Numbered from the stretch's first letter, positions 1-6,807 are shown. The stretch: DNA of 15,476 nt from Bdellovibrionaceae bacterium UBA2316 (GCA_002345205.1 DDVI01000052.1:1-15476); one strand, 5' to 3'. Translations and numbers: made by a program. The notes: generated by a model from the sequence alone, not told the origin.

Positions 1-25
1 AGGTAATATGAAAGAGATCTATTAA

Positions 26-1981
26 TCATGGCGTATAAAAGCTAATACAAGAACGACTAAATTGATAGCGAATCCTAACTAATGATGCTTTTACTGGTGA
101 ATCCAGATCAGAAATCATAATTAATCCGAACTTGGATCGAAGTCGATTGTACTCTGGTGTGGCCATATCTAGGTCTTTCATTTTGTTCAGGACGTCTTGA
201 TTTTTAAAGAATGCGTCTTTGCTGTCGATCGTAAGAAATTCGTTCTCGTTAAAAATACGGGTCAGTAATGTTATAAATTCGTGCTGCGATTTGGCTGCTT
301 GTAAATAGCCCGCATACAACACCTGCCGATCAGCCCCATGCATGAGATTGTTCCTGTAGGCAACTAGCTCACTAAAACTTGGATTTAGCTTTGTGAATCG
401 GCTAAGGTTTTCAACATGTAGTTTTTGTATCGCAGATATCATACCTGCTGAAGGCTTTTCGTAGGCCGATCCCAGTATTTTTAACATTTCGGACGCAGTC
501 AGGGTTCTGTTTCTTAAAAACTGTGTCTTCAATGAAACCGACGTTTCAACTTCATTAATAATACGTTCGAGTTCAAAGACATCTTCCACTGTTTTCACTA
601 AGCTTAGTAAAAAAGGTAAACTGGCTTTAGAAAGCGCCTTGATTTCAGCGGCATACTGATTACTGGGTTTATCATAGTATGGATTTAAGATCGCGGCTGC
701 GTCCTGAATAGTCTGTGCATAAGGAAGCAACGCCTTTTTTAATTTCATTATAGGATCAACAGAGTTCAAAGCCAAAGTAAGTTCTTTTAGTTGCTCGATC
801 GGCATTACTAAATCTTGAATACTTTGAGCCATTATATGTTTACTAAAAACAGCGGCAGCTTCTTTCTTATACGCATCGCTCATGGTCCGACGAAATGGCC
901 TTATCGCAATTACTTTTTCTTCTTTAGTTTGAGCTAGAGTCAAAAGCAGATTGTGAAAACGTAGTGCGGAGGTAACTCCATGACTTTGCATCTGACATAC
1001 GCGCCATAAATCTGCGAAGGTGAAGTTATCCTTTGATGCCGATTTCAAAAAACTAGCGACTTCATCGTCCGTTTGGGATGTCACGTTGTAATAGCGATCT
1101 GACAGTACGTCTAATAAGCCCAGGCTTTTGAGTAGCGTATAAAAATCGACGGGATTTCGTTTGGTTCCTTTATAGAGTTTGTTTAAAGCCTTTCTGATTC
1201 TGAACGCAGTCCATCGATTGGCGTCACCGGAAGGCCATTTTTCATCAAAATCTGTATTTTGAGGAATTAAATTTGCTTTTTCCGCAGCTAGAATTTTAAT
1301 GCGCTCTAAACTTTCGGGATTAGGATCCACAATAGATTTAAGATCCTGAGTAAATCGTAGATATCTAAGCCCTAAACCAAGCCAAGAGTCACCTACAATT
1401 GGGCTTCCTTTCAAATCGGTAAATGGAGGCGTGTCCGTTTTAATATCGATTTTTCCATGATACAAATCTTCTAACCCAGATAGGGGATCTTCTACCCAGT
1501 TTGGATTCGCGCGAATTTTATCCAAAGTAGATCCACCATTTTTGATGGTGTGTTGATAGAAAGTTTCAGTAAGCACATCCCAATTTTGATAGGGTTGCCA
1601 TTTTAGAATTCGTTCTTTGTAATTATCAGGAGCGTAAATATCACGATCAGAATCTTTTTGAATCAGTAAACCGTCCACATTGGGGGGCTTGATATTTCGA
1701 ACTTCGTCTAACATATGGGTTGCGAGCTGGGTGTGTATCCAAACGAACAAGCCACGTAAGGCCCCTCCGCCAAAATAGAAGTGTTTTAAATCATTTTCCT
1801 TTTTCCAATCCCATAGGACCTTAAGATCAGGCACTTCGGAAACTTTAAGTTTAATAAGATCCCGGTATTCATCGAAGGTAATTTTATCCGAAGGCGGAGG
1901 AACCGGTGCAGCCAGCACTTGGGAAACAAATCCAAATAGTAAAATAAAGGCTACAATAGAAAAAAGAGATTTAACAAACAC
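26..1981 (-). CDS. Exported protein with nucleotidyltransferase-like signature
   Basis: A 651-residue protein with a clear signal peptide: a basic start, a hydrophobic core at residues 5-22 and a probable cleavage site after VLA at 22-24. The mature N-terminus is proline-rich. Residues 66-78 read HFYFGGGALRGLF, and residues 109-117 read KDSDRDIYA. A GG(G)...R turn followed some 35 residues later by a D-x-D-like acidic pair resembles the active site of the Pol-beta/poly(A)-polymerase nucleotidyltransferase fold. That assignment is inference; I cannot confirm the later catalytic Asp. The rest is mainly helical and has no other motif I recognise. The start is GTG. A perfect TATAAT at 1996-2001 lies 14 nt upstream, and there is no convincing Shine-Dalgarno site. 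A nucleotide-modifying enzyme exported from the cytoplasm would be unusual. It is more likely an envelope protein or secreted effector from a lineage-specific family. The coding call is firm; the function is not. Confidence 0.85.
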   Translation of the reverse strand: MFVKSLFSIVAFILLFGFVSQVLAAPVPPPSDKITFDEYRDLIKLKVSEVPDLKVLWDWKKENDLKHFYFGGGALRGLFVWIHTQLATHMLDEVRNIKPPNVDGLLIQKDSDRDIYAPDNYKERILKWQPYQNWDVLTETFYQHTIKNGGSTLDKIRANPNWVEDPLSGLEDLYHGKIDIKTDTPPFTDLKGSPIVGDSWLGLGLRYLRFTQDLKSIVDPNPESLERIKILAAEKANLIPQNTDFDEKWPSGDANRWTAFRIRKALNKLYKGTKRNPVDFYTLLKSLGLLDVLSDRYYNVTSQTDDEVASFLKSASKDNFTFADLWRVCQMQSHGVTSALRFHNLLLTLAQTKEEKVIAIRPFRRTMSDAYKKEAAAVFSKHIMAQSIQDLVMPIEQLKELTLALNSVDPIMKLKKALLPYAQTIQDAAAILNPYYDKPSNQYAAEIKALSKASLPFLLSLVKTVEDVFELERIINEVETSVSLKTQFLRNRTLTASEMLKILGSAYEKPSAGMISAIQKLHVENLSRFTKLNPSFSELVAYRNNLMHGADRQVLYAGYLQAAKSQHEFITLLTRIFNENEFLTIDSKDAFFKNQDVLNKMKDLDMATPEYNRLRSKFGLIMISDLDSPVKASLVRIRYQFSRSCISFYTP

Positions 1982-1995
1982 GTTCCACGTTCCAA

Positions 1996-2001
1996 ATTAT
2001 A
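1996..2001 (-). promoter_or_regulatory. -10 box for the exported NTase-like gene
   Basis: On the minus strand the hexamer is a perfect TATAAT, 14 nt before the GTG start at 1981. I see no good -35 hexamer at 16-18 bp. A second possible -10, TATAGT, lies further upstream at 2098-2103. Initiation from the proximal box would leave a leader of only about 7-8 nt. Confidence 0.4.
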
Positions 2002-2020
2002 TTTTTTAATTAAACAAGAA

Positions 2021-2059
2021 TCATTCTGGAGCAGCTAAGCCACAAATAGATTTTTTCAT
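2021..2059 (-). CDS. Possible 12-residue leader peptide ORF
   Basis: An ATG at 2057-2059 (minus strand) follows a strong Shine-Dalgarno GAGGA at 2064-2068. It opens a 12-codon frame, MKKSICGLAAPE, closed by TGA at 2021-2023. A TATAGT -10-like box at 2098-2103 lies upstream. The frame ends 40 nt before the GTG of the exported 651-aa protein. It could be a regulatory upstream ORF or the stub of a decayed exported protein, since the start looks like a truncated signal peptide. The ribosome-binding site is better than that of the large gene downstream. Evidence for translation is only the site itself. Confidence 0.25.
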   Translation of the reverse strand: MKKSICGLAAPE

Positions 2060-2227
2060 AAAGTCCTCGATCAATTAATGCTCAAAAACTGATAAAGACT
2101 ATACCCTATTTTTAAGTAAATATTCACCTGTAGAAATTTAGACAAAGTGACGATTTTGGAGAAGCCTAGAGGCTATTCGATACCCAAAGGCTGGAGTTGT
2201 TCCCGATTAGGAGCATCGACTCGAAGA

Positions 2228-2455
2228 TTAGTGTAAGATGGGACCAGGGGGAACGCCATTTTCGTCAGAAGGTAGCCAAAATGAAATTATAAATAAGGCA
2301 ATCCCGCAACCAATGGCATAGTTCCACTCACTAGCCAACAGAGCCCAGCATAAAACACAAATACCGATCAAAAATAGAATCGTGAAGAACCGTTCGAGTT
2401 TGGTTTTGGGAGCTTGTTTTGATTTTATTGCCGGCTGAACAATTTCAGTTTTCAT
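2228..2455 (-). CDS. Small two-helix membrane protein
   Basis: A 75-residue protein. Residues 1-22 are a basic, polar cytoplasmic-type segment (MKTEIVQPAIKSKQAPKTKL). Two hydrophobic helices follow, at about 24-42 (FFTILFLIGICVLCWALLA) and 46-61 (YAIGCGIALFIISFWL), and then a short polar tail ending SDENGVPPGPILH. The positive-inside rule puts both ends in the cytoplasm. The ATG start has a weak GAG at suitable distance. A TTAACC-17 bp-TTTAAC promoter-like pair can be traced just upstream, within the 172-bp spacer shared with the divergent 291-aa gene. I recognise no family. The length, hydrophobic pattern and ATG support a real gene, but a small gene of this type cannot be proven by inspection. 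Confidence 0.6.
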   Translation of the reverse strand: MKTEIVQPAIKSKQAPKTKLERFFTILFLIGICVLCWALLASEWNYAIGCGIALFIISFWLPSDENGVPPGPILH

Positions 2456-2627
2456 TTTTTATCTCGTTAAAATGGCAAAAATGCCCTGGGTTAAGTTTAA
2501 AAGATCCTAAGGTTTTAGTATGACAGGTCCGACTAGGCCAACCAGTCAAATTCTTTACCGGATCAAATTAGGACAGATCAAAATTATTTAATCGAATAAA
2601 TGAATCAAAATGGTTTAATATTTATAG

Positions 2628-3503
2628 ATGCACGACAAAAATTTTCTTTATATCGCTTTGCTAGGAATTGGTATGTATTGGTCACTGAAGAGCAGTCCGA
2701 GAGCCAACTTAGAAGACAACCATATCTTGGCGCAGGTTTCCTTTGAAAAATCGACATCAGAACTAACGACTTTCCACCAGAAAAGTGCCGATTTGTCGAG
2801 CCCGATGTTAACTGAAACGCAAACTTCGCTTTTACGATCCCGGTCTAAAGAAATTTCTAGAGTTCCATCAAGTACCACTACCGAAATTTCAAGTAAAAAA
2901 AGTACAAACAAAAATTCTGCTCCAAAAAAGGATTACATTGAGGTATTCGCCGGCCTGGATACAAAACCATGGCTATATCGTATCAAGCCAAACGACACTA
3001 AAAATATTGGTATCGTTTGCTCATGTGGCAAAGATCACTCGGCTCCTCTTTTTAAACGCTTAGTGGATTTACAAGAAGGAGAAAAGATACTATTTAAGGA
3101 AACCAATTCGACCGCTTCAATGGTCAGCGCGTTATACGAAGGAAAAGGCACTATCTTTTTTATGCGCGGGAATGAACTACGATCAAATGATTCAATTATG
3201 CCTTCTTTGGATACACCAATTTGCAAAGTAAATCTCAGTAAACAGGATTTACCCACACGCTATGCGGTAAGTATCGGTGTATTTAGATTCGGAATAGTTG
3301 AGCCATATAGGCTATCACCCAAAGTCGCCGGAATAAGAGTCTATAGAAAATATTTTGGAAAGATTCCTAAACTATTTACCGCGATAGATTCCATAGAATG
3401 TTATGTCGGATCAAAAGATGAAAAAGACGAAACATATTTGCAGCTGAATATGCGCCATCTTTCGGCCACGTTGGCAACGAACGCGCTATTGTTTAGCGAT
3501 TAA
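2628..3503 (+). CDS. Orphan membrane-anchored protein
   Basis: A 291-residue protein of no recognised family. Residues 5-19 (NFLYIALLGIGMYWS) form a short hydrophobic segment near the N-terminus, a signal anchor or poor signal peptide. Residues 38-95 are a Ser/Thr/Lys-rich linker of low complexity. Residues about 98-291 look like a folded, beta-rich domain with a CSCGKDH patch at about 133-139, so the bulk probably sits outside the cytoplasm. No Shine-Dalgarno precedes the ATG; a TAATAT hexamer at 2616-2621 ends 6 nt before it, suggesting a leaderless transcript. It faces the Coq4-family gene tail to tail, with 68 bp between the stops and no clear intrinsic terminator there. It is divergent from the small membrane protein. 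Neither neighbour suggests a role. Confidence 0.75.
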   Translation: MHDKNFLYIALLGIGMYWSLKSSPRANLEDNHILAQVSFEKSTSELTTFHQKSADLSSPMLTETQTSLLRSRSKEISRVPSSTTTEISSKKSTNKNSAPKKDYIEVFAGLDTKPWLYRIKPNDTKNIGIVCSCGKDHSAPLFKRLVDLQEGEKILFKETNSTASMVSALYEGKGTIFFMRGNELRSNDSIMPSLDTPICKVNLSKQDLPTRYAVSIGVFRFGIVEPYRLSPKVAGIRVYRKYFGKIPKLFTAIDSIECYVGSKDEKDETYLQLNMRHLSATLATNALLFSD

Positions 3504-3571
3504 TTATATCAATTCCCACAAGAAAGTCTTTCGCATCTTGAAAGCCATTTTTTATAGGCAAGTTGTAGCTC

Positions 3572-4264
3572 CTAGATTGAATGGCCTATGCTGGTAGCTT
3601 CAAGCGTAGATTTTCCCGCCACTACGTTTTTAGCAACCTCGAGCGGTTCAAACATTAACTCTTCCCATTTGATCGAAAAAATACTTACTGAGCGTCTACC
3701 AATTTCTACACCGTCTATAATGGAATCAATCAATATTGGAAGTTCGTTAGGCGACTTAAACAAAGTATGAATCACACTGCCCGCAACGATAAGTGTAGCA
3801 ATTGGCGAATACACTTGAGCCATAACAATGGCATTAAGTTTAGCCTCATCTTTGATTTCAATATCAAGATCAAATACGCAGTGAAGAATATCGTGAATTT
3901 CGCGTTGTCGTTCACGCAAATAGACTCGTTCGCTAACACCTGACTTCATAATTAAGCCGTACGAGTCTAATTTGAATTTTCTCATATGTTCTAGCACGGC
4001 TGCACCAAGAGTCCCTGCGGGCGAATGCTTAATTGTCTCTACGCTGATTCCGCCTTGGCTATATCGCTCGCCAATCAGCTGCCTAGCGCAGATATCGCTT
4101 TTTGCGCGCTGTAAACAGTGATCAAACGCTTTGGTATCCGTTAACAGGTCGCCTAATCGTAAGATAGACGTAATATCTTTAGGAATGATTAAAATTTTTA
4201 AAGAGTAATAAATTCCCGCAAAAATAACTTTTATGATTTTAAGCAGTTTATAAAACGATTCCAT
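3572..4264 (-). CDS. Coq4-family protein
   Basis: A 230-residue protein that fits the Coq4 family along most of its length. Residues 80-99 (HSPAGTLGAAVLEHMRKFKL) match the family's PPGTFG-like segment. Residues 124-128 are HDILH, followed after exactly 11 residues by E140, the HDxxH-x11-E metal-binding motif of Coq4. Residues 198-209 (IKWEELMFEPLE) match the C-terminal WEE...EPL block. Eukaryotic Coq4 works in ubiquinone biosynthesis and has been linked to C1 oxidative decarboxylation of the ring. Some bacterial members lie outside quinone loci. The N-terminal hydrophobic stretch (residues 7-28) may give membrane association. The ATG lies inside the 3' end of the upstream acyltransferase gene (17-nt overlap) with an AAGGTG Shine-Dalgarno, so the two are translationally coupled. 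That pairing suggests an isoprenoid/polyketide-like or lipid product, but this is inference. Confidence 0.85.
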   Translation of the reverse strand: MESFYKLLKIIKVIFAGIYYSLKILIIPKDITSILRLGDLLTDTKAFDHCLQRAKSDICARQLIGERYSQGGISVETIKHSPAGTLGAAVLEHMRKFKLDSYGLIMKSGVSERVYLRERQREIHDILHCVFDLDIEIKDEAKLNAIVMAQVYSPIATLIVAGSVIHTLFKSPNELPILIDSIIDGVEIGRRSVSIFSIKWEELMFEPLEVAKNVVAGKSTLEATSIGHSI

Positions 4265-5195
4265 CTTGCACCTTGTTTGCGTAGATAGCTTTTAATTCTG
4301 AAAATACATCTGTAATTGGACTTGCATCACCTAACGTTTTTTTATGGAAATAAGTCAAGCTAGGCGTTGGGCCCATATTATAAAAGTGTACGTCTTTTAA
4401 ATCCTCTTGCAGAGCTAGCAAGCTTTCGTTCCAATGAACGGCCGAAACTATGTTTTTCTTTAGCTCTGCACGTAACTGATCGGGCTGGCTTAAATATTTT
4501 TTCTCGACCGCTGAATAAACTTGAATATGTGTCCAAGGTTCTATTTTAGTTTGAGTAATACGTTCTTGAATGCGCTCATAGCATTCGGTCATTAAAATGG
4601 TATGCAGTGGGTATGGGTACAATGCTTTTAGTTTTACATTCGATAGTCCCACTTCTGTGTCGGCCCATCGCTGTGCATTTTCTAAACTGCCACCAATAAG
4701 TAAATGCAATGGAGTTTGGTAAATACTGACCGCAAGATCGTATTTAGATAAAGCCTCTAGATGCTGCTTCTGATATCCCGCCGAAAATGTCGCGTGGATA
4801 GAAAGGCCGCTGTTCATTTTTGTAAAGACTTCCGCAAAGTCATGCATGCCCAATAGAGACTCTTCATAGCTAGTAGCACCAATACAAATATTGCGACTGA
4901 CATCCCCGAGCGAGCAACTGAGAATCACATCGGGTTGGCCAAAGTGCTTTTTAAATACTTTATACAACCCTACGTGAACAGGAATAGTAGCCAGAGTTAG
5001 CTCATGAAACCATTTCGCGGATGCGACTTTTGGGTTTCGCGTAAATGCAAACAGATCAACGTTCACACCCGCGTGTTGTAGTAGATTTTGTGCATATTCT
5101 AATTCTTCAATGACTTCGGGAATCTGACCACAAACAAATCTTAAACTGTCGATCTCTATCGAGTCTGAACCCGGAAATAGTAGGATTTTTTTCAT
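4248..5195 (-). CDS. FabD-like acyltransferase
   Basis: A 315-residue protein with the malonyl-CoA:ACP transacylase fold signature. Residues 4-9 (ILLFPG) match the FabD start. Residues 93-97 (SCSLG) hold the nucleophile Ser95 in the place of GHSLG. H198 in PYPLHTILM matches the catalytic His of the PFHSPLM motif. Residues 252-259 (AVHWNESL) match PVRWTESV, and NMGPTPSL (273-280) matches the EVGPGKVL block. The length is normal for the family. Two features are odd: the first Gly of GxSxG is Ser, and the Arg that binds the malonyl carboxylate (R117 in E. coli) has no obvious counterpart in ESLLGMHDFAEVF. The substrate may therefore not be malonyl. The ATG start has no Shine-Dalgarno, and TATGAT lies 11 nt upstream. 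It is first in a two-gene operon with the Coq4-family gene. The fold call is firm; the acyl donor and acceptor are unknown. Confidence 0.85.
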   Translation of the reverse strand: MKKILLFPGSDSIEIDSLRFVCGQIPEVIEELEYAQNLLQHAGVNVDLFAFTRNPKVASAKWFHELTLATIPVHVGLYKVFKKHFGQPDVILSCSLGDVSRNICIGATSYEESLLGMHDFAEVFTKMNSGLSIHATFSAGYQKQHLEALSKYDLAVSIYQTPLHLLIGGSLENAQRWADTEVGLSNVKLKALYPYPLHTILMTECYERIQERITQTKIEPWTHIQVYSAVEKKYLSQPDQLRAELKKNIVSAVHWNESLLALQEDLKDVHFYNMGPTPSLTYFHKKTLGDASPITDVFSELKAIYANKVQDGIVL

Positions 5196-5206
5196 CGAGC
5201 GTTTAT

Positions 5207-5212
5207 ATCATA
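5207..5212 (-). promoter_or_regulatory. -10 box for acyltransferase–Coq4 operon
   Basis: TATGAT on the minus strand, 11 nt before the ATG at 5195. No good -35 hexamer is seen. The lack of any Shine-Dalgarno between this box and the ATG suggests a very short leader. Confidence 0.35.
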
Positions 5213-5354
5213 ACTCTCTTGAAAGACGCGTGTATTAAGGCACCACCTTATAAACTCTATGTGAATGTTTAATCCCATGACAGGTTTAACGTTTAAGCCG
5301 TAGAGTTTCGAAGATCATCATTCAAATTACCGCTATCTCATGGATTTCGAGCAT

Positions 5355-5378
5355 AAAAAAACCAGCTCTAGGCTGGTT
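5355..5378 (-). terminator. Leftward intrinsic terminator
   Basis: On the minus strand a 7-bp stem (AACCAGC / GCTGGTT) with a 5-nt CTAGA loop is followed directly by a T7 run. The plus strand has no T-run after the same stem, so it works leftward only. No protein gene on the minus strand ends here. It either closes a small RNA made from the stretch to its right or insulates the acyltransferase operon from read-through. Confidence 0.75.
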
Positions 5379-5470
5379 GATTTAAATCTTGCCTCACCTT
5401 TTGGTGAGAGATTGGTAGCCATCTTCCAACAACCTGCAATCTCAGCCAAGTACATGATTTTGTTGGAATT
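5355..5470 (-). ncRNA. Candidate structured small RNA
   Basis: The 302-bp gap between the acyltransferase start and the next gene (5196-5497) holds no convincing gene, but 5355-5470 is dense in exact inverted repeats: CTCACC (5393-5398)/GGTGAG (5403-5408) with a 4-nt loop, GAGATTG (5408-5414)/CAATCTC (5437-5443), and TTCCAACAA (5424-5432)/TTGTTGGAA (5460-5468). The last two interleave, so they form a pseudoknot or two alternative folds. Reading leftward, the region ends in a clean intrinsic terminator. A small RNA of roughly 110-140 nt on the minus strand fits best. The promoter is not clear, and the stretch could instead be the structured end of a mobile element. Confidence 0.4.
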
Positions 5471-5497
5471 CAAGTCCACTTAATTTCCCATGAAAAT

Positions 5498-5902
5498 TTG
5501 GATTTCAAGGCTCTTTACGAGCAAGGTTACTCAATCAAAGAAATTGCAAAACAATGCGCAACTCCATTTACGACCGTGCGAAGTCATCTCGTTCGTCTCG
5601 GGGTGACGCTTAGACCAAATAAATCCGTCAGCTTTCTTGGAAACTTACGTCAGACGTTCAAAAGCGGCGCTCCGCCGCCTTACGGCTATTGCTACCTTGA
5701 GGGCCGTCTTCAAAAGGACCCTCGCGAATATCCTATTTTACAAATGATTGAAAAGCAGCGGCAGCTGGGAAGAACCCCAACGGAGATTGCACACTTTCTT
5801 GACGGCAAACAATTAAAAACTCGTCACGGCGCAAGCTGGAAGCAAGCGCACGTTTTTAACATCGTTCAAAAACTTAAAAATAAACAAATCACTCTTTCAT
5901 AA
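5498..5902 (+). CDS. Serine-recombinase-like DNA-binding protein lacking catalytic domain
   Basis: A 134-residue protein in two parts. Residues 7-36 (YEQGYSIKEIAKQCATPFTT...LVRLGV) form a helix-turn-helix like those of resolvases. Residues 58-128, starting APPPYGYCYLEGRLQKDP and continuing through GRTPTEIAHFLDGKQLKTRHGASWK, match the Recombinase domain that follows the catalytic domain in large serine recombinases. The resolvase catalytic domain with its nucleophile Ser is absent, so it probably binds DNA but cannot cut it. TTG is taken as start because no ATG or GTG is in frame. The frame stays open back to 5408, so an N-terminal extension or loss of an upstream part is possible. It could be a recombinase remnant, a regulator, or a directionality-type factor. 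The next gene's Shine-Dalgarno overlaps its stop codon, so the two are co-transcribed. Confidence 0.75.
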   Translation: MDFKALYEQGYSIKEIAKQCATPFTTVRSHLVRLGVTLRPNKSVSFLGNLRQTFKSGAPPPYGYCYLEGRLQKDPREYPILQMIEKQRQLGRTPTEIAHFLDGKQLKTRHGASWKQAHVFNIVQKLKNKQITLS

Positions 5903-5912
5903 GGAGCACAAA

Positions 5913-6134
5913 ATGAATTTAGATAAACTCATTTCTCTTTCTGTAGCGGTCGTTCTAGCACTTTCAGTGACGATGAGCCTCGATCAACTTCAGACCTGGA
6001 TCTGGCGTGCTCAAGCGAAACTCATCTATGAATCGCGCACAAAAACTTGGGGAAGCCCACGATTCTTTCCGCGCCCAACTGATAATCGCCCAAACAAAAT
6101 GAAAGAAGTGAAAAACAAATCCAATCAGTTTTAA
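5913..6134 (+). CDS. Small single-pass membrane protein
   Basis: A 73-residue protein with a perfect AAGGAG Shine-Dalgarno at 5901-5906, 6 nt before the ATG and overlapping the stop of the upstream gene. This makes translation likely. Residues 5-23 (KLISLSVAVVLALSVTMSL) form one membrane helix or signal anchor. The remaining 50 residues are basic and rich in Arg, Lys, Pro and Asn (for example WGSPRFFPRPTDNRPNK), with three Trp residues. The basic tail suggests it lies in the cytoplasm or binds nucleic acid or lipid head groups. I know no family for it. It is probably co-expressed with the recombinase-like gene and may be part of the same accessory module. Confidence 0.65.
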   Translation: MNLDKLISLSVAVVLALSVTMSLDQLQTWIWRAQAKLIYESRTKTWGSPRFFPRPTDNRPNKMKEVKNKSNQF

Positions 6135-6366
6135 TCATCAGACTTCAAATCTCCCTATTGGATAGACGCTTTTACGAAGACCGACCTTTTCTCGCATCTC
6201 CGCACGGGCATCGCGTCAGCCCCTTCGGTATCTGTCACGAGCCCTGCCGCTTACGCGTGTCGATGCGCGGTCGCTCTTCTTCAAAGCTGGTTTGCCTCCT
6301 CGGAGCCCTCTCCCTCTGTGAAGGGCCCTCAATCAAGAGGCAAAGCCCAATCAAAGGGAGATCTAC
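6135..6366 (+). other. GC-rich structured spacer, likely leader of the zinc protein gene
   Basis: This 232-bp gap is much richer in GC than its surroundings. A 70-codon open frame runs through it, but its product is Arg/Pro/Ser-rich without any fold signature, and I do not call it a gene. TTTGCCTC (6291-6298) pairs exactly with GAGGCAAA (6337-6344), enclosing GCCCT (6305-6309)/AGGGC (6322-6326). This nested hairpin ends about 12 nt before the GGGAG ribosome-binding site (6356-6360) of the next gene. It could therefore gate translation of that gene as a 5' leader structure. Confidence 0.4.
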
Positions 6367-6807
6367 ATGAATTCTGAATTGAAAGAAAAACTAACGAAAC
6401 TTGCTTTTAACCGCTCACTTCCATTTTGCTATAACTGTTACCATGAATGTCCAACGGGTCACTGCGAATCTTGCGGCTCTGATGACCTGATGCGCTTGGT
6501 TCAAGGTGTGGGCTGTGAGTATGGCATAGAGTGGATCGTTCAGTATATTCTCGAAACAGAACTCAATCCCGTGAATCTTGAAGAATCATTCGAGGAGCTG
6601 ATGCGCGAGTGCTATCCTGAAACGACAAAAGTCGGCTGGATGGAGTTTGATACGATCACACTTATGAAAGAGCAAGATCCTATTTCTTGGCGTAGTGCTC
6701 TTGCAGAACACGAATCCAACGAAGAGTCTGAAGGAATGATCGTTTCATTCGACGGAGGGGAAACGTATTATAGTACAGATGAAGTCGAGAATCTCACATC
6801 GCCTTGA
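6367..6807 (+). CDS. Zinc-binding protein of unknown function
   Basis: A 146-residue acidic protein. Residues 21-36 carry C-x2-C-x3-C-x4-C-x2-C (CYNC...CESC), a zinc-ribbon-like cluster. After it come GVGCEYGIEWIVQYILETEL (47-66) and a conserved-looking RECYPETTKVGWMEFDT block (80-96), then an acidic C-terminus with GGETYYSTDEVENL. I have an impression that related proteins occur on proteobacterial plasmids and other accessory elements, but I cannot verify this or assign a function. The ATG has a GGGAG Shine-Dalgarno 6 nt upstream. It lies 232 bp beyond the small membrane protein gene on the same strand and may be the last gene of the island. No intrinsic terminator with a T-run follows. Confidence 0.8.
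   Translation: MNSELKEKLTKLAFNRSLPFCYNCYHECPTGHCESCGSDDLMRLVQGVGCEYGIEWIVQYILETELNPVNLEESFEELMRECYPETTKVGWMEFDTITLMKEQDPISWRSALAEHESNEESEGMIVSFDGGETYYSTDEVENLTSP

Noticed and set aside
5335..5455. About 40-codon minus-strand frame (starting MYLAEIAGCWKMATNLS) through the structured region
   Set aside because: It has no ribosome-binding site, and the intrinsic terminator lies inside the frame, so a full transcript would not be made.
5498..5902. Active serine recombinase or transposase
   Set aside because: The catalytic resolvase domain and its nucleophilic Ser are absent; only HTH and Recombinase-type segments remain. No inverted terminal repeats or target-site duplications could be found around it by eye.
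6158..6370. 70-codon open frame on the plus strand
   Set aside because: The product is Arg/Pro/Ser-rich with no domain or membrane signature, starts at TTG without a ribosome-binding site, and overlaps the next gene's start. The stretch folds into hairpins and fits a leader or spacer better.
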